Below, one piece after another: positions 25,448-33,936 of a DNA stretch of 64,000 bases. Under the pieces are notes generated by a model. It saw nothing but the letters and a program-made list of their open reading frames with translations, was not told where the DNA came from and ran no database searches. Within the stretch, counting starts at the first letter, position 1. The number at the start of each line of letters is the position of its first letter. Origin of the DNA: JAPPLG01 sp965199935 (GTDB lineage Bacteria > Bdellovibrionota > Bdellovibrionia > Bdellovibrionales > UBA1609); assembly GCA_965199935.1 (NCBI GenBank), contig CBDATD010000002.1:1-64000 (forward strand), written 5' to 3'. Position numbers and translations under genes: made by a program.

Positions 25448-27124
25448 AGAATTTTTAAGCTGTAAGAGAGGTTTGTACCTGTGGGTGAGAGAAAAGCCTG
25501 TTTGGATCAACTTTTGAGCTTCTTCTTTTTTGCCCATTTGAATAAAGCTCCAGGCAGATCCTGTGATGGCGGAGAGCGGCTGAGGCTCCATCTGCATGAT
25601 TTGGCTCCAGCGGCTGTGAGTGCAGAAAACATCTTTTTGCATTTGACAAAAACGTGCTTTGAGAATGATGGGAAGCTTATAACTTTTATTTTGTTTTAAT
25701 GAATAGTCCAGCAGGGTGTCTTTATCTAAATTATTCTGAGAGCTGATAAAGACATAAAGAGAGTTGATCAGCGGGTCTCTAGGGGATTGTGTTCTGGCCT
25801 GTTCAATGGTTTTCATCGCTTCTATGTTTAATCCAGATTGAGCAAGGCATAGAGATTTTAGGGCAATAAAATGAGATTGCTCATCTCCTTGAGCGGAGAT
25901 GTCGAGGCATATATCCAAGAGCAGTGTTTTCCATATAAAAAGAGGGGTCGGAGATAAAATATCATTTTTGTATTCTTGTGTGAGGTAGGGGTCTTGATCC
26001 AGAATCTGTTTAATAGCTTCATCATAGCTCTCTTTTTGGTTTGAAAGCATCTGTTTGCGGAGCAGAAGCAAAAGAATCTCCTGCCTATAATCTCCGTGGA
26101 CAGAAAGTTTTAAATCCTCAAATTTATCTGGAGGCTCCAGGTAGTTTTTGAGAAGCAGTAGCAAATTCTGATTATTTTTGATCTGTTCATTCGAAAAATC
26201 TATTTGATTTAAGATGCTTAAGGCTTGTTTTGGATTTTGAATGTTTAATAAAATTTTATGAAGAGCTCCCAAAAAGGGTGAGAGGTATAAAGCTTCGTTA
26301 AAGAAAGTTTGAGCTGTTTCGGTGTCGTTGTTTTTATGCGCCATAATGCCCTTTAAAATTTGGAGGCGGGACTGATCTGAAGGGGGCAGGCTGTTTATTT
26401 TGTTTAAATGGATTTGCGCTTGGTAGGCGTCTCCTTCAAGCTGTACGAGCAGACTAGCCAGATGGAGCCTGTCGGAATCGTTTTCCAGAGGGAGTGTTTT
26501 AAACATTTCTAAAGCTTTATGGTATTCCCCTTGTTGAAAAAAAATTCGAGCTTTAGAAACTTCAAAGACTGTCGGCGGCTGGGAAAAAAATGAATTGTAT
26601 TTGAAAAAAATCCACGCGCCGGCGGATAAAGCCAAAAGCATCCACAAGTATTTCACTGCTTTTCTGGATGTTATAGAGGCTTTTTTTCTCACTTGATCCA
26701 TCGTTTCAAACTGCACGCTGGACTTTTGAGAAGCTGAAAACTCTTCTGCCTTGTAGTCAATGACTTCTGCCTGCTCTAAATTCAATTCTTTTGACAGGGC
26801 TGTTTGTTTTTTTTGCTCAATAACTTGTGCTGTTTGTGTTTCTTCAGACTCTTCAATCGGCAGAGGGGAATCCAGAATAATTGTGTCCTCCATATCAGTT
26901 TTTTCTGCTGAGCTGTCTTTCTTTTTTAAAGGGACCTTTGTTGTTGTTTGAGAGGAAGAAATGTCTAATTCTGAGGCATTTTGGACATACACCCACTGCT
27001 TTAAGGATTTATTCACCTCATCCTTAATAGAAAGTTTTTTGCTCTCTATCATTTTCAATATTTCGCCGCTGTTGAAAGGCCCTGAAATATGGCCTTTTAT
27101 GCGGGTGATCCATATTTTGTCCAT
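25442..27124 (-). CDS. GYF_2-domain, single-TM, TPR-repeat protein
   Basis: The 560-aa product starts with a GYF_2-like domain (WITRIKGHISGPFNSGEILK, then a conserved Trp in KQWVYVQN), a short module often seen at the cytoplasmic N terminus of predatory or delta-group membrane proteins. An acidic Thr/Gln-rich linker leads to one transmembrane helix at about 163-183 (YLWMLLALSAGAWIFFKYNS). TPR-like helical pairs (ARIFFQQGEYHKALEMFKTL, LNPKQALSILNQ type) fill the rest. It is probably an inner-membrane scaffold. It starts 32 bp after purH and is the last gene of the minus-strand operon. Confidence 0.85.
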   Translation of the reverse strand: MDKIWITRIKGHISGPFNSGEILKMIESKKLSIKDEVNKSLKQWVYVQNASELDISSSQTTTKVPLKKKDSSAEKTDMEDTIILDSPLPIEESEETQTAQVIEQKKQTALSKELNLEQAEVIDYKAEEFSASQKSSVQFETMDQVRKKASITSRKAVKYLWMLLALSAGAWIFFKYNSFFSQPPTVFEVSKARIFFQQGEYHKALEMFKTLPLENDSDRLHLASLLVQLEGDAYQAQIHLNKINSLPPSDQSRLQILKGIMAHKNNDTETAQTFFNEALYLSPFLGALHKILLNIQNPKQALSILNQIDFSNEQIKNNQNLLLLLKNYLEPPDKFEDLKLSVHGDYRQEILLLLLRKQMLSNQKESYDEAIKQILDQDPYLTQEYKNDILSPTPLFIWKTLLLDICLDISAQGDEQSHFIALKSLCLAQSGLNIEAMKTIEQARTQSPRDPLINSLYVFISSQNNLDKDTLLDYSLKQNKSYKLPIILKARFCQMQKDVFCTHSRWSQIMQMEPQPLSAITGSAWSFIQMGKKEEAQKLIQTGFSLTHRYKPLLQLKNSL

Positions 27125-27156
27125 GATTGTCTTTTCGGTTTTTGATGGGATAAAGT

Positions 27157-28788
27157 TCAGTGTCTAAAATGACGGCATCCTGTCAGCACCATATGAAGAC
27201 CTAGGGAGCGGGCTTTTTCTATGACAGCAGAATCTCTGAGGGAGCCTCCCGGCTGAATAATCCACCGGATGCCTTGGGAGGCGGCTTTTTCAATAGAATC
27301 TTCAAAGGGAAAGAAGCCGTCGCTGGCCATGACAACGGGAGAGGACAGATGAGAATGATGTTTTTTCATTCTCTTTAGAGCCAGATCTACAGCAGTCACT
27401 CGATCTACCTGGCCCATGCCTAAACCGACCGTCTGCCCCTGAGAGACTAACGCGATAGCGTTGCTTTTCAGGTGGGTGCATATTTTCCAAGCCATTTCCA
27501 GGTCTTTTTTAATTTCTGCTGTTGGTTTTTGCCCTTCCAATTTAAAGCGGTCCCATTTGATGTGGACCCGGTCTGAATCCTGCACCACAAAACCGCCGTC
27601 TATGGCATAGATCAGATCTTCTTTAAAGAAGTCTAAAAGTTTTGGCCATTTCAGCAATCTTAAATTTTTCTTTTTGGATAATAATGTGAGCGTTTCTTCT
27701 GAGTAATCAGGGGCGATAATACATTCCAGAAAACAGGAGCCTAGCTGAACCGCAGATGGAAGAGAAACTTTTCTGTTCAGAGAAACGATTCCTCCAAAGA
27801 TGCTTAAAGGGTCTGCTTTCAATCCTTTTTGGACAGCTGTTTCCAAAGAATCTGAGAGGGCGGCTCCGCAGGGGCTGTTGTGTTTCACTCCTACAAAAGC
27901 CGGTTCCTGAAATTCTCTCAAAGTGTTTAAAGCGGACTGAATATCCAAAATATTGTTGAAAGAAAGAGCTTTGCCTTGAAGAATCTCCGCCTCATGCAGT
28001 CCTGGGGAATTGGAGTTTTTGTACCAGACAGCCTTTTGATTGGGATTTTCGCCGTACCGCAGTTTTTTGAAAAAAGAGCCTTGTTTTACGTAATTGGAAG
28101 AGTCTTTGTTTTCGTCTGACTGAAGCTCTGTTTTTGCAGGGGCGGAATTGGAGAAAATGCTGCACCCGCCCTTCCGCTCGGCGGCCTCGGCCGTTGCTTT
28201 TACCGCCTTGTTCCCGCGAAAGCGGGGGGCCTTTGTTTGAAAGTACTGAGCAATTTTTGCATCATAGAGGCTGAGATGATAGAAAACTTTAACAGCTAAT
28301 TTTTTTCTTTTTTCTATGGATGAAGGATCTTCCAAAAGGGAGTAGTCTTTGGGGTCGCATATGACTGTGATTTTTTCAAAATTTTTTGCACTGGCTCTCA
28401 GCAAAGAAGGCCCTCCCACATCAATCAGCTCTATTTGCTCTGATTCATTGCCGTTCACCATTTGATCAAAGGGGTACAGATTGCAAATCACCAAATCAAA
28501 GGATTCAAGATTTCTTTTTTTTAGTTCTTTTTCATCTTGGGGATTTTTCAATCGGGCCAGCAAGGGCATGAAGATATGAGGGTGCAGTGTTTTAACTCGG
28601 CCGTCCATAACTTCTGGAAAATTTGTCTGCTCTTCGACAAGGTTTGCGGGAATACCGTTTTCTGCAAGAAATTGAGCAGTGCCTCCAGTGGAGACGATGC
28701 GAACACCGGATCGGCTGAGTTTTTTTGCACAGTCCAACAAGCCCTCTTTGTTGGAAACGCTGATTAAAGCATTTTTATAATTCATCAT
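27157..28788 (-). CDS. purH: Bifunctional AICAR formyltransferase/IMP cyclohydrolase
   Basis: Catalyses the last two steps of IMP synthesis. The 543-aa product has the IMP cyclohydrolase domain first (ALISVSNKEG, IVSTGGTAQFL, GRVKTLHP, CNLYPF, IDVGGPSLLRASAKN) and then the formyltransferase domain (RYGENPNQKA, KHNSPCGAAL with the catalytic Lys-His, IQPGGSLRDSAVIEKA, MVLTGCRHFRH). Two oddities stand out. About 34 residues at 184-217, just before RYGENPNQ, are encoded by a palindromic element. Also, the block after KTLHP, usually xVHxGIL, reads HIFMPLL. Two ATGs (28788, 28785) are possible; both overlap the end of alr. It lies between alr and the TPR gene in one operon. Confidence 0.96.
   Translation of the reverse strand: MMNYKNALISVSNKEGLLDCAKKLSRSGVRIVSTGGTAQFLAENGIPANLVEEQTNFPEVMDGRVKTLHPHIFMPLLARLKNPQDEKELKKRNLESFDLVICNLYPFDQMVNGNESEQIELIDVGGPSLLRASAKNFEKITVICDPKDYSLLEDPSSIEKRKKLAVKVFYHLSLYDAKIAQYFQTKAPRFRGNKAVKATAEAAERKGGCSIFSNSAPAKTELQSDENKDSSNYVKQGSFFKKLRYGENPNQKAVWYKNSNSPGLHEAEILQGKALSFNNILDIQSALNTLREFQEPAFVGVKHNSPCGAALSDSLETAVQKGLKADPLSIFGGIVSLNRKVSLPSAVQLGSCFLECIIAPDYSEETLTLLSKKKNLRLLKWPKLLDFFKEDLIYAIDGGFVVQDSDRVHIKWDRFKLEGQKPTAEIKKDLEMAWKICTHLKSNAIALVSQGQTVGLGMGQVDRVTAVDLALKRMKKHHSHLSSPVVMASDGFFPFEDSIEKAASQGIRWIIQPGGSLRDSAVIEKARSLGLHMVLTGCRHFRH
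28137..28236. repeat. Palindromic element inserted in frame within purH
   Basis: About 100 bp more GC-rich than its surroundings. It contains the hairpin CCCGC-GAAA-GCGGG (near 28212-28225) and the arm CCGCTCGGCGGCCTCGGCC. The core matches the GCGAAAGC palindromes found between genes elsewhere in the window. Read on the minus strand it gives a basic, low-conservation peptide (APRFRGNKAVKATAEAAERK and on) placed at the linker between the two PurH domains, where tolerance of insertion is plausible. Exact borders are approximate. Confidence 0.7.
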
Positions 28789-29914
28789 ATACTCTTTGAA
28801 CAGAAGAAGAAATATGAGTCATCACTTCATAAGGGATGGACCCTAACGCCTCTGCTTGTTCTTTAATTGAAATTTCTTCATTTTTTTGGCGTCCATAAAT
28901 GACCACTTCCTCTCCTCTCTTTGGTTTTTCTTTTAAACCTAAGACGGGCGTCAAGTCGATCATAAAAAAATTCATACAGACAGCGCCTCTTACTTTCACC
29001 CTTTTTCCTCGAAACAAAACATCTGAGCCTGTCAAGGCCCTGGACAGCCCATTTGCGTAGCCCATGGAGACAACAGCAATGTTGGAAGGGGTTTTGGCCT
29101 TCCACAAGCTGTCATACGACACAGTTCCTCCTTGAGGGATTATTCTGGAAGAAATGATGCCGGCTTTGAGGGTGGAAACCGGCTGGAGATCTAACTCAGA
29201 CCATTTTTTGAGCATTTTGTGATTTTCAATATCGTGTTTAATTCCGTAGAGAAAACCTCCCAGCCGGGCCCCAAACTCCATTTTCAGATTATTGGAAAAA
29301 CATCCTAAAAAAGAGGCGCTGTTGAAGATGTGTTGTTTTACATGGGGAAAATACCTTTTTATTTTTTTACCTATATTTTTAAATTGGGCTGTTTGTTTTT
29401 GAGCGCTGCTGTTTAAAACTCCAATGCCTTCGCCGCGGGAGAGTTGAGCGCAAATTCCTTCAAGCCGGAGATGTTTGTTTTGATTGAGAAATGAAATAAT
29501 ATCACCGCATTCTCTTTCTTCAAACCCTAAGCGGGACATACCCAGGTCAAGTTTGATATGAATACAGCGGGGGTTTTGGTGTTTTAAGACTGCTTGGGAA
29601 AACGTTTTTAAATCGTCAAAAGAGCTGAGGACGGGAGTCCACCGGGGGCGGCTCAAAAACTCTTCTGCATTTTCCAGAGGTCCAAAAATAAGAATTTTCA
29701 TTTTGCTTGAAATCTTTTGAGCTTCCTGAGTGTTTAAGACTCCTGCTGTGAAAAGTCCTTCTTCCATAAGAGCCTGAGTGATTTGTTGAACTCCCAATCC
29801 GTAAGCATCGGATTTCACAAAGGGGTGCAGATTGTCTTTCTCAATAATTTTTAAGGCCGTTTTGACATTGGTTTTGAAAGAGCCTAAATGAACTTCTAGT
29901 TTGTTGTATTTCAT
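28775..29914 (-). CDS. alr: Alanine racemase
   Basis: PLP enzyme that makes D-alanine for peptidoglycan. The PLP lysine lies in PFVKSDAYGLG, the second catalytic tyrosine in MGYANGLSR, and the conserved ends KVRGAVCMNFFMIDLT and YEVMTHISSSVQRVY are present. From ATG 29914 it is 379 aa with the fold beginning at once (KYNKLEVHLGSFKTN). A GTG at 29935 overlaps the upstream stop (GTGA) and would add seven residues, so that start is possible. It shares an operon with the GGDEF-like protein before it and purH after it. Confidence 0.94.
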   Translation of the reverse strand: MKYNKLEVHLGSFKTNVKTALKIIEKDNLHPFVKSDAYGLGVQQITQALMEEGLFTAGVLNTQEAQKISSKMKILIFGPLENAEEFLSRPRWTPVLSSFDDLKTFSQAVLKHQNPRCIHIKLDLGMSRLGFEERECGDIISFLNQNKHLRLEGICAQLSRGEGIGVLNSSAQKQTAQFKNIGKKIKRYFPHVKQHIFNSASFLGCFSNNLKMEFGARLGGFLYGIKHDIENHKMLKKWSELDLQPVSTLKAGIISSRIIPQGGTVSYDSLWKAKTPSNIAVVSMGYANGLSRALTGSDVLFRGKRVKVRGAVCMNFFMIDLTPVLGLKEKPKRGEEVVIYGRQKNEEISIKEQAEALGSIPYEVMTHISSSVQRVYDEL

Positions 29915-29931
29915 GCTCTCTTCAAATCCGC

Positions 29932-30822
29932 TCACAAGGACTGTTCATTTTGCACTTGAAAGTCGGGCTTAAAACCTTGAGGGGCTGCTGCAATGACAAG
30001 CCCTGTCTGCTGAGTTTGCCCGTAGGCGCAGGCGTCTCTAGCGATTTTGAGCAGGCCGAGGGCATCTCTGGCGGACTTTGGGTATTCAGCGACAGCAATT
30101 TGAAAGTCCACGTGTTTTTTTAAAATTTGAGTTTTATTTAGAGACTGCAGAGTCCAATAAATTTTTTCTGCTTTTTCCAGCCCCTCTTTCTCGTTGGTGT
30201 GTGGCAGGAGCAGGGCGGTTTCCTTTGAATTTAATACAGAAGTGAAATCATAAATTTGGCTGTTTTTCTCCAGATGATTGTGCAGGGATCTTAAGAAAGA
30301 AGGTTCTTCAGAACAGCACTGGATCAACAGCAGTGTCACAGGAAGCTGAAGTTTTCTGGATCTTGAAACTTCTGTGTACAAAGTTTTTAGAAACTCTTCT
30401 TGAGGGGTTTGATTTTTCCACAGGTTTTGACATTTTAATTCTACATAGCACAAAAGGCTTTGAAGGTTCATCGAGTCTTCCGGAAGAAAGAAAAGTCCGA
30501 AAGGCTCATGGTCTTTATGAATCCAGTAGGGAAATAACTTTTCCTCCGGAGAAACTTTCCATGTTAATTTTTGCAGGCTTCTTATTTTCAGAGGCTCTTT
30601 TAAATCGGAGAGTTCAAAAGAGGGGTCGCTTTCGTAAAGGCGAATCAGCTCAGAAGATATTTTTGGTTTTGAATACAAGAGCTGAAGCGCAGAGTGGTCT
30701 TTTATCCAGGCAAAATAGAGATAAGGACCTCTCGTCTGCTGTAAAAAAGACTCCAGAACGGATGGAATAGATACAGCACGAACTAAAGCTTTCACATTTT
30801 TATGAAAATCGGAGGCGTTCAT
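29932..30822 (-). CDS. Degenerate GGDEF-like domain protein
   Basis: The 296-aa cytoplasmic product has no signal or TM segment. The N-terminal half looks GAF-like. The C-terminal half (about residues 145-285) follows the nucleotide-cyclase/GGDEF fold pattern: FLKTLYTEVSRSRKLQLPVT for the first helix-strand, SVLNSKETALLLPHTNEKEG in place of the GGDEF hairpin, VDFQIAVAEYPKSARDALGL and ARDACAYGQTQQTG at the end. The GGDEF active-site signature is missing, so diguanylate cyclase activity is not expected. It lies 19 bp after the sensor gene and overlaps the possible alr GTG start, suggesting a signalling pair in the alr-purH operon. Confidence 0.72.
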   Translation of the reverse strand: MNASDFHKNVKALVRAVSIPSVLESFLQQTRGPYLYFAWIKDHSALQLLYSKPKISSELIRLYESDPSFELSDLKEPLKIRSLQKLTWKVSPEEKLFPYWIHKDHEPFGLFFLPEDSMNLQSLLCYVELKCQNLWKNQTPQEEFLKTLYTEVSRSRKLQLPVTLLLIQCCSEEPSFLRSLHNHLEKNSQIYDFTSVLNSKETALLLPHTNEKEGLEKAEKIYWTLQSLNKTQILKKHVDFQIAVAEYPKSARDALGLLKIARDACAYGQTQQTGLVIAAAPQGFKPDFQVQNEQSL

Positions 30823-30841
30823 TCCGCTTTTTTAACTCAAT

Positions 30842-32335
30842 TTATGTGTAGGATGAATCATAAATTGGAATATGACTCGTAGAATAACTGCTTTTTTCCG
30901 GTAAAGCTATTTCTACTATTAGACCTTTTTGTCCGTCTTTGGCATTTGAGAAGTAAAGGGAGCAGTTGGCCCGCGACAAAGCAGAGTAGGCCAGGGTGAG
31001 GCCGAGGCCCTTTGCCTGCGGTTTGGAGGAATAATAAGCGTTGCAAACTTGATTCATCACTGAAGGACTCATGCCCGGGCCGTAGTCTCGAATTCTACAG
31101 ATGAATTTGCCTTTTTCTCTCAATGTGTGTATTTCAATAGCTCCATTTTTGTTCATGCATTCAGCGGCATTTTTTAAAATTTCTATAATGGACTGCTCCA
31201 GCCAGTGGGAAGGCTGAGGAACTTGAATGTCTGAGTCAAAGCGGGTTTTTGTTTGAATGCCAGGATGATTTAAAATGCTTTTGCAGATGTTTTGAATCAG
31301 GTCTGAAAACAGCTGTGTATTTTGAGCAGGCTCTTTCACACTGGAGAGTTTTTCTTCTCTTAACTGCCAGTAGAGTTTTTCCAAATGAGGCTGAACATCT
31401 CGAATATAAGCATTGCTTCCTTTATGGTTGGGGGCGGGGAAGACGCCCCACACAGCATATCTGTTTAAAAGGCGGGCTAGATAAAGGTAAGCAGAGCATA
31501 GAGGGTTGATAAACAAATAAACAGGAATAAACATGAGCATTCCAATTCCAAAAAGAACTAAAAGCACTTCATAAAATACACCGCCAAAATATTGAGGCCA
31601 TTTCTGGGTGTTCTTGTTGAAGACCAAGTAAGAATCAGAAATGCCGACGGGGATGCCTACACTCAGGCGGCTGTTGGATTTTCGCTCCCATCCCTTGGCA
31701 TTAAAACTTTTAAAAAGAGGTTTTTGTAAAAACCACCCTGAATAAGCCGTTTGCGAGTGAATGGGCATCCAGTTTTTCTGATGGAGCAGAAAAGCTTCTC
31801 TATGGTACTGCAAAGATTGAGACAACAGTGAGAACCCTTTGGGCGACAGCAGACCGAACAGGATTTTTTGTGTGGATAAATTTTTTGGCAGTGAGGCAGA
31901 TCGAATTTGATCCGCATCCACTAAAAAAAGAACCCGTGCTGATTTTTGATTTTTTGTTTTTAGGGGGTAAAAGGCAATGGGATGGGCTTTAAACAAGTTT
32001 TTTGAAATTTTTAACTTTTGAAATATCTTGGGGGCTGTGGGTTTTGCATAGACCGCTTTTCCGCTTTTTTTGTCAATGACTCCGACGAGACTGAATGGAG
32101 CCTCTTTGTTTAAATCTTTGTTTTGCCAGGTAATAAGAGAAGAGATCAAAAGTTTTAAATCACCCACGAAAGCATTTCTAGACTGCACCGATTGATTTTT
32201 CATTTCTTTTAGGGCGTTCAGATTATTTTCTTCTGCATAGAAGCGGGATAGAGAAAAAGAAACCGCCAAAGTTGAGGCAAACAGGATGGCTGCCGCCAGC
32301 AAAGTATGCTGCAGCCAGAAACTGTTAATTTTCAT
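30842..32335 (-). CDS. Membrane sensor with HATPase domain but no clear H-box
   Basis: The 497-aa product has TM1 at about 11-31 (LLAAAILFASTLAVSFSLSR), an extracytoplasmic sensor region and TM2 at about 235-262 (VLLVLFGIGMLMFIPVYLFI). The C-terminal HATPase_c domain has N box EILKNAAECM, G1 box DYGPGMS and G2 box GLGLTLAYSAL. A standard HisKA phosphoacceptor motif (H-E-L/I-x-x-P/T-L) is not visible between TM2 and the N box, so it may signal by another histidine or without phosphotransfer. It has a strong minus-strand Shine-Dalgarno (AGGGAGG) before the ATG, is divergent from rpsD and is first in the five-gene minus operon. Confidence 0.86.
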   Translation of the reverse strand: MKINSFWLQHTLLAAAILFASTLAVSFSLSRFYAEENNLNALKEMKNQSVQSRNAFVGDLKLLISSLITWQNKDLNKEAPFSLVGVIDKKSGKAVYAKPTAPKIFQKLKISKNLFKAHPIAFYPLKTKNQKSARVLFLVDADQIRSASLPKNLSTQKILFGLLSPKGFSLLSQSLQYHREAFLLHQKNWMPIHSQTAYSGWFLQKPLFKSFNAKGWERKSNSRLSVGIPVGISDSYLVFNKNTQKWPQYFGGVFYEVLLVLFGIGMLMFIPVYLFINPLCSAYLYLARLLNRYAVWGVFPAPNHKGSNAYIRDVQPHLEKLYWQLREEKLSSVKEPAQNTQLFSDLIQNICKSILNHPGIQTKTRFDSDIQVPQPSHWLEQSIIEILKNAAECMNKNGAIEIHTLREKGKFICRIRDYGPGMSPSVMNQVCNAYYSSKPQAKGLGLTLAYSALSRANCSLYFSNAKDGQKGLIVEIALPEKSSYSTSHIPIYDSSYT

Positions 32336-32448
32336 TGGCGCCTCCCTTCCACTGGAATCATCTCATTGGACCGGATCTTCTGCAAGAACACGCAGGGGGC
32401 TTTGGAGCGAAACTGGCCCTTCATGTATATTTTACCTGCAATGAATTC

Positions 32449-32477
32449 TTGACTTCTCCGCCAGCCTTATTCATAAC
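32449..32477 (+). promoter_or_regulatory. Predicted promoter of rpsD-rpmG
   Basis: TTGACT (32449-32454), a 17-bp spacer and CATAAC (32472-32477), giving a leader of about 55 nt. A second possible pair, TTGAGG with TGTAAA nearer the start, is weaker. Confidence 0.5.
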
Positions 32478-32537
32478 CCATCCCTATCACAGCCTATTTG
32501 AGGTGTGTAAGGTTTTTGTTGTAAAGAGCGGGTCTGT

Positions 32538-33167
32538 ATGAAAAAGAAATCTTTTGCGCGGTTTAAAATTCAACGCCGTTTTGGCATGGAGTTTCCCGGT
32601 TTAGGGAAAAAGGGAGCCTTGGAGAGGCGGCCTTATCCACCTGGGGAAAGCGGCAGTAAAAGGCGAAAATACTCTGATTACGCTTTGCGCTTGGAGGAAA
32701 AACAGAAAATACGCTTTCACTACGTTTTGAGAGAGCATCAACTGAGGCGTTTTATTCGAGCCTCCAAAAAGGGATCGGCCTCTAATTGGGTGGAGAAATT
32801 GGCCGGGCTGTTGGAAAGGCGTTTGGATAATATTGTTTTTCGTCTGGGCTTTGCTCCCAGCATACTTTCAGCGCGTCAGCTGGTGAGCCACGGCCACATT
32901 TTGGTGAACGGCAGGAAAACAAACATTCCTTCTTACGTGGTTCAAAAGGGGAGTAAAGTATCTGTGGCTAAAAAAGCTCTGCTCAATCAAAATGTCATTC
33001 AAGCCGGCGCCGCTCCTCGCTTGGATTTGCCCGATTTTTTAATGAAAGAGGAAAGTCAGGGGAAATCTCCTGTGGGTGTTGTTCAGGATGTGCCGGGTGT
33101 CGGCCACATTCCCTTTACTTTTGATGCGGGCTTGTTTACGGAATATTATGCGGCCAGAAAGGCTTAG
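32538..33167 (+). CDS. rpsD: Small ribosomal subunit protein uS4
   Basis: Primary 16S rRNA-binding protein of the 30S subunit. The 209-aa product has the usual N-terminal domain without zinc cysteines (ARFKIQRRFGMEFPG, RPYPPGESGSKRRKYSDYA), the RFHYVLREHQLRRFI helix and the S4 RNA-binding domain (LERRLDNIVFRLGFAPSILS, ARQLVSHGHILVNGRKTNIP). It ends in the typical aromatic tail (FTEYYAARKA). It is not in the rpsM-rpsK-rpoA cluster here but pairs with rpmG, 13 bp downstream. Confidence 0.96.
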   Translation: MKKKSFARFKIQRRFGMEFPGLGKKGALERRPYPPGESGSKRRKYSDYALRLEEKQKIRFHYVLREHQLRRFIRASKKGSASNWVEKLAGLLERRLDNIVFRLGFAPSILSARQLVSHGHILVNGRKTNIPSYVVQKGSKVSVAKKALLNQNVIQAGAAPRLDLPDFLMKEESQGKSPVGVVQDVPGVGHIPFTFDAGLFTEYYAARKA

Positions 33168-33180
33168 CGGACGGTAAAAA

Positions 33181-33360
33181 GTGGCAAAGAAAAAAGGCAG
33201 ACGCATTATTACTTTAGAATGTACAGAGGCGAGAAAGCAAAAGCTGACTCCCTCCCGCTACACGACTAAGAAGAACGCAACAGCTCATCCTGAAAAATTA
33301 GAGAAGATGAAATACAATCCTTTCTTAAGAAAGCACACCCTTCACCGCGAAATCAAATAA
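33181..33360 (+). CDS. rpmG: Large ribosomal subunit protein bL33
   Basis: A 59-residue protein from a GTG start. The sequence VAKKKGRRIITLECTEARKQ, then SRYTTKKNATAHPEKLEKMK, then YNPFLRKHTLHREIK is unmistakable L33. Only one cysteine remains (ECTEA), so this is the zinc-free type. It follows rpsD by 13 bp and is presumably co-transcribed with it. Confidence 0.96.
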   Translation: MAKKKGRRIITLECTEARKQKLTPSRYTTKKNATAHPEKLEKMKYNPFLRKHTLHREIK

Positions 33361-33372
33361 TCCTCTTCGCTT

Positions 33373-33450
33373 ACGTCACCTCCGCACGCACGTCACCATC
33401 ACATATACGTTACTCCCGCATATACGTCACCCCTAGCGAAAGCGGGGGTC
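33373..33450. repeat. 17-bp tandem repeats ending in a REP-like hairpin
   Basis: Three 17-bp units begin ACGTCACC or ACGTTACT at 33373, 33390 and 33407. A fourth at 33424 runs into CCCCTAGCGAAAGCGGGG, a hairpin with the GCGAAAGC core. The tail GGGGTCAGTCC parallels the AATCCAGT tail of the 4.26-kb copy. This marks the boundary between rpmG and the AT-rich accessory stretch. Confidence 0.75.
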
Positions 33451-33546
33451 AGTCCCCAATAGGTTGCTTTCATAATGGTTGGCGAATAAAAGTTCCAGAA
33501 TATTAAAAATTATGTTAATCTATAGTACCTATAGATTGGAGTAGTA

Positions 33547-33627
33547 ATGATTTCAAATTTAGAAAAATACAAAAAAGATTTAAAAAAATTAATCGATCAA
33601 GGGGATATGTTACGTTTGTCCTTTTAA
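33547..33627 (+). pseudogene. 5' fragment of an accessory gene
   Basis: A 26-codon frame (MISNLEKYKKDLKKLIDQGD, then MLRLSF and a stop) with the character of a longer protein's N terminus: an amphipathic, charged first helix. The following 300 bp (33628-33936) are AT-rich, with only short broken frames, for example one ending SKIDGVLANDNQKGE near 33976. I take it as the decayed start of a mobile-region gene; its family is only a guess. Confidence 0.45.
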
Positions 33628-33936
33628 TTGAAGGTGTTGATGAGGTCATCAAAAATTTATCCTAAAAAATAAGGATTTAAAATTATGTTAGAATTGAGCT
33701 AAAAAGATCTGAATCTGGTACTAAACTCATAAGGTTATACTTTCAAAAACTAGACATAAGCCTAAATATAAGTATTTTCTATAAAGAAAAAGTACAGGAA
33801 AAGCCTTTTAACAACCGCCAGATGCAGTAAGTGTTGAAATATTTTTAATGTGCAGTATATCCCATGCTTTTGTGGGTTCTTGAGTCTTGTAGTACAATTG
33901 AGATTATTGATTCAAAAATAGATGGAGTATTAGCAA

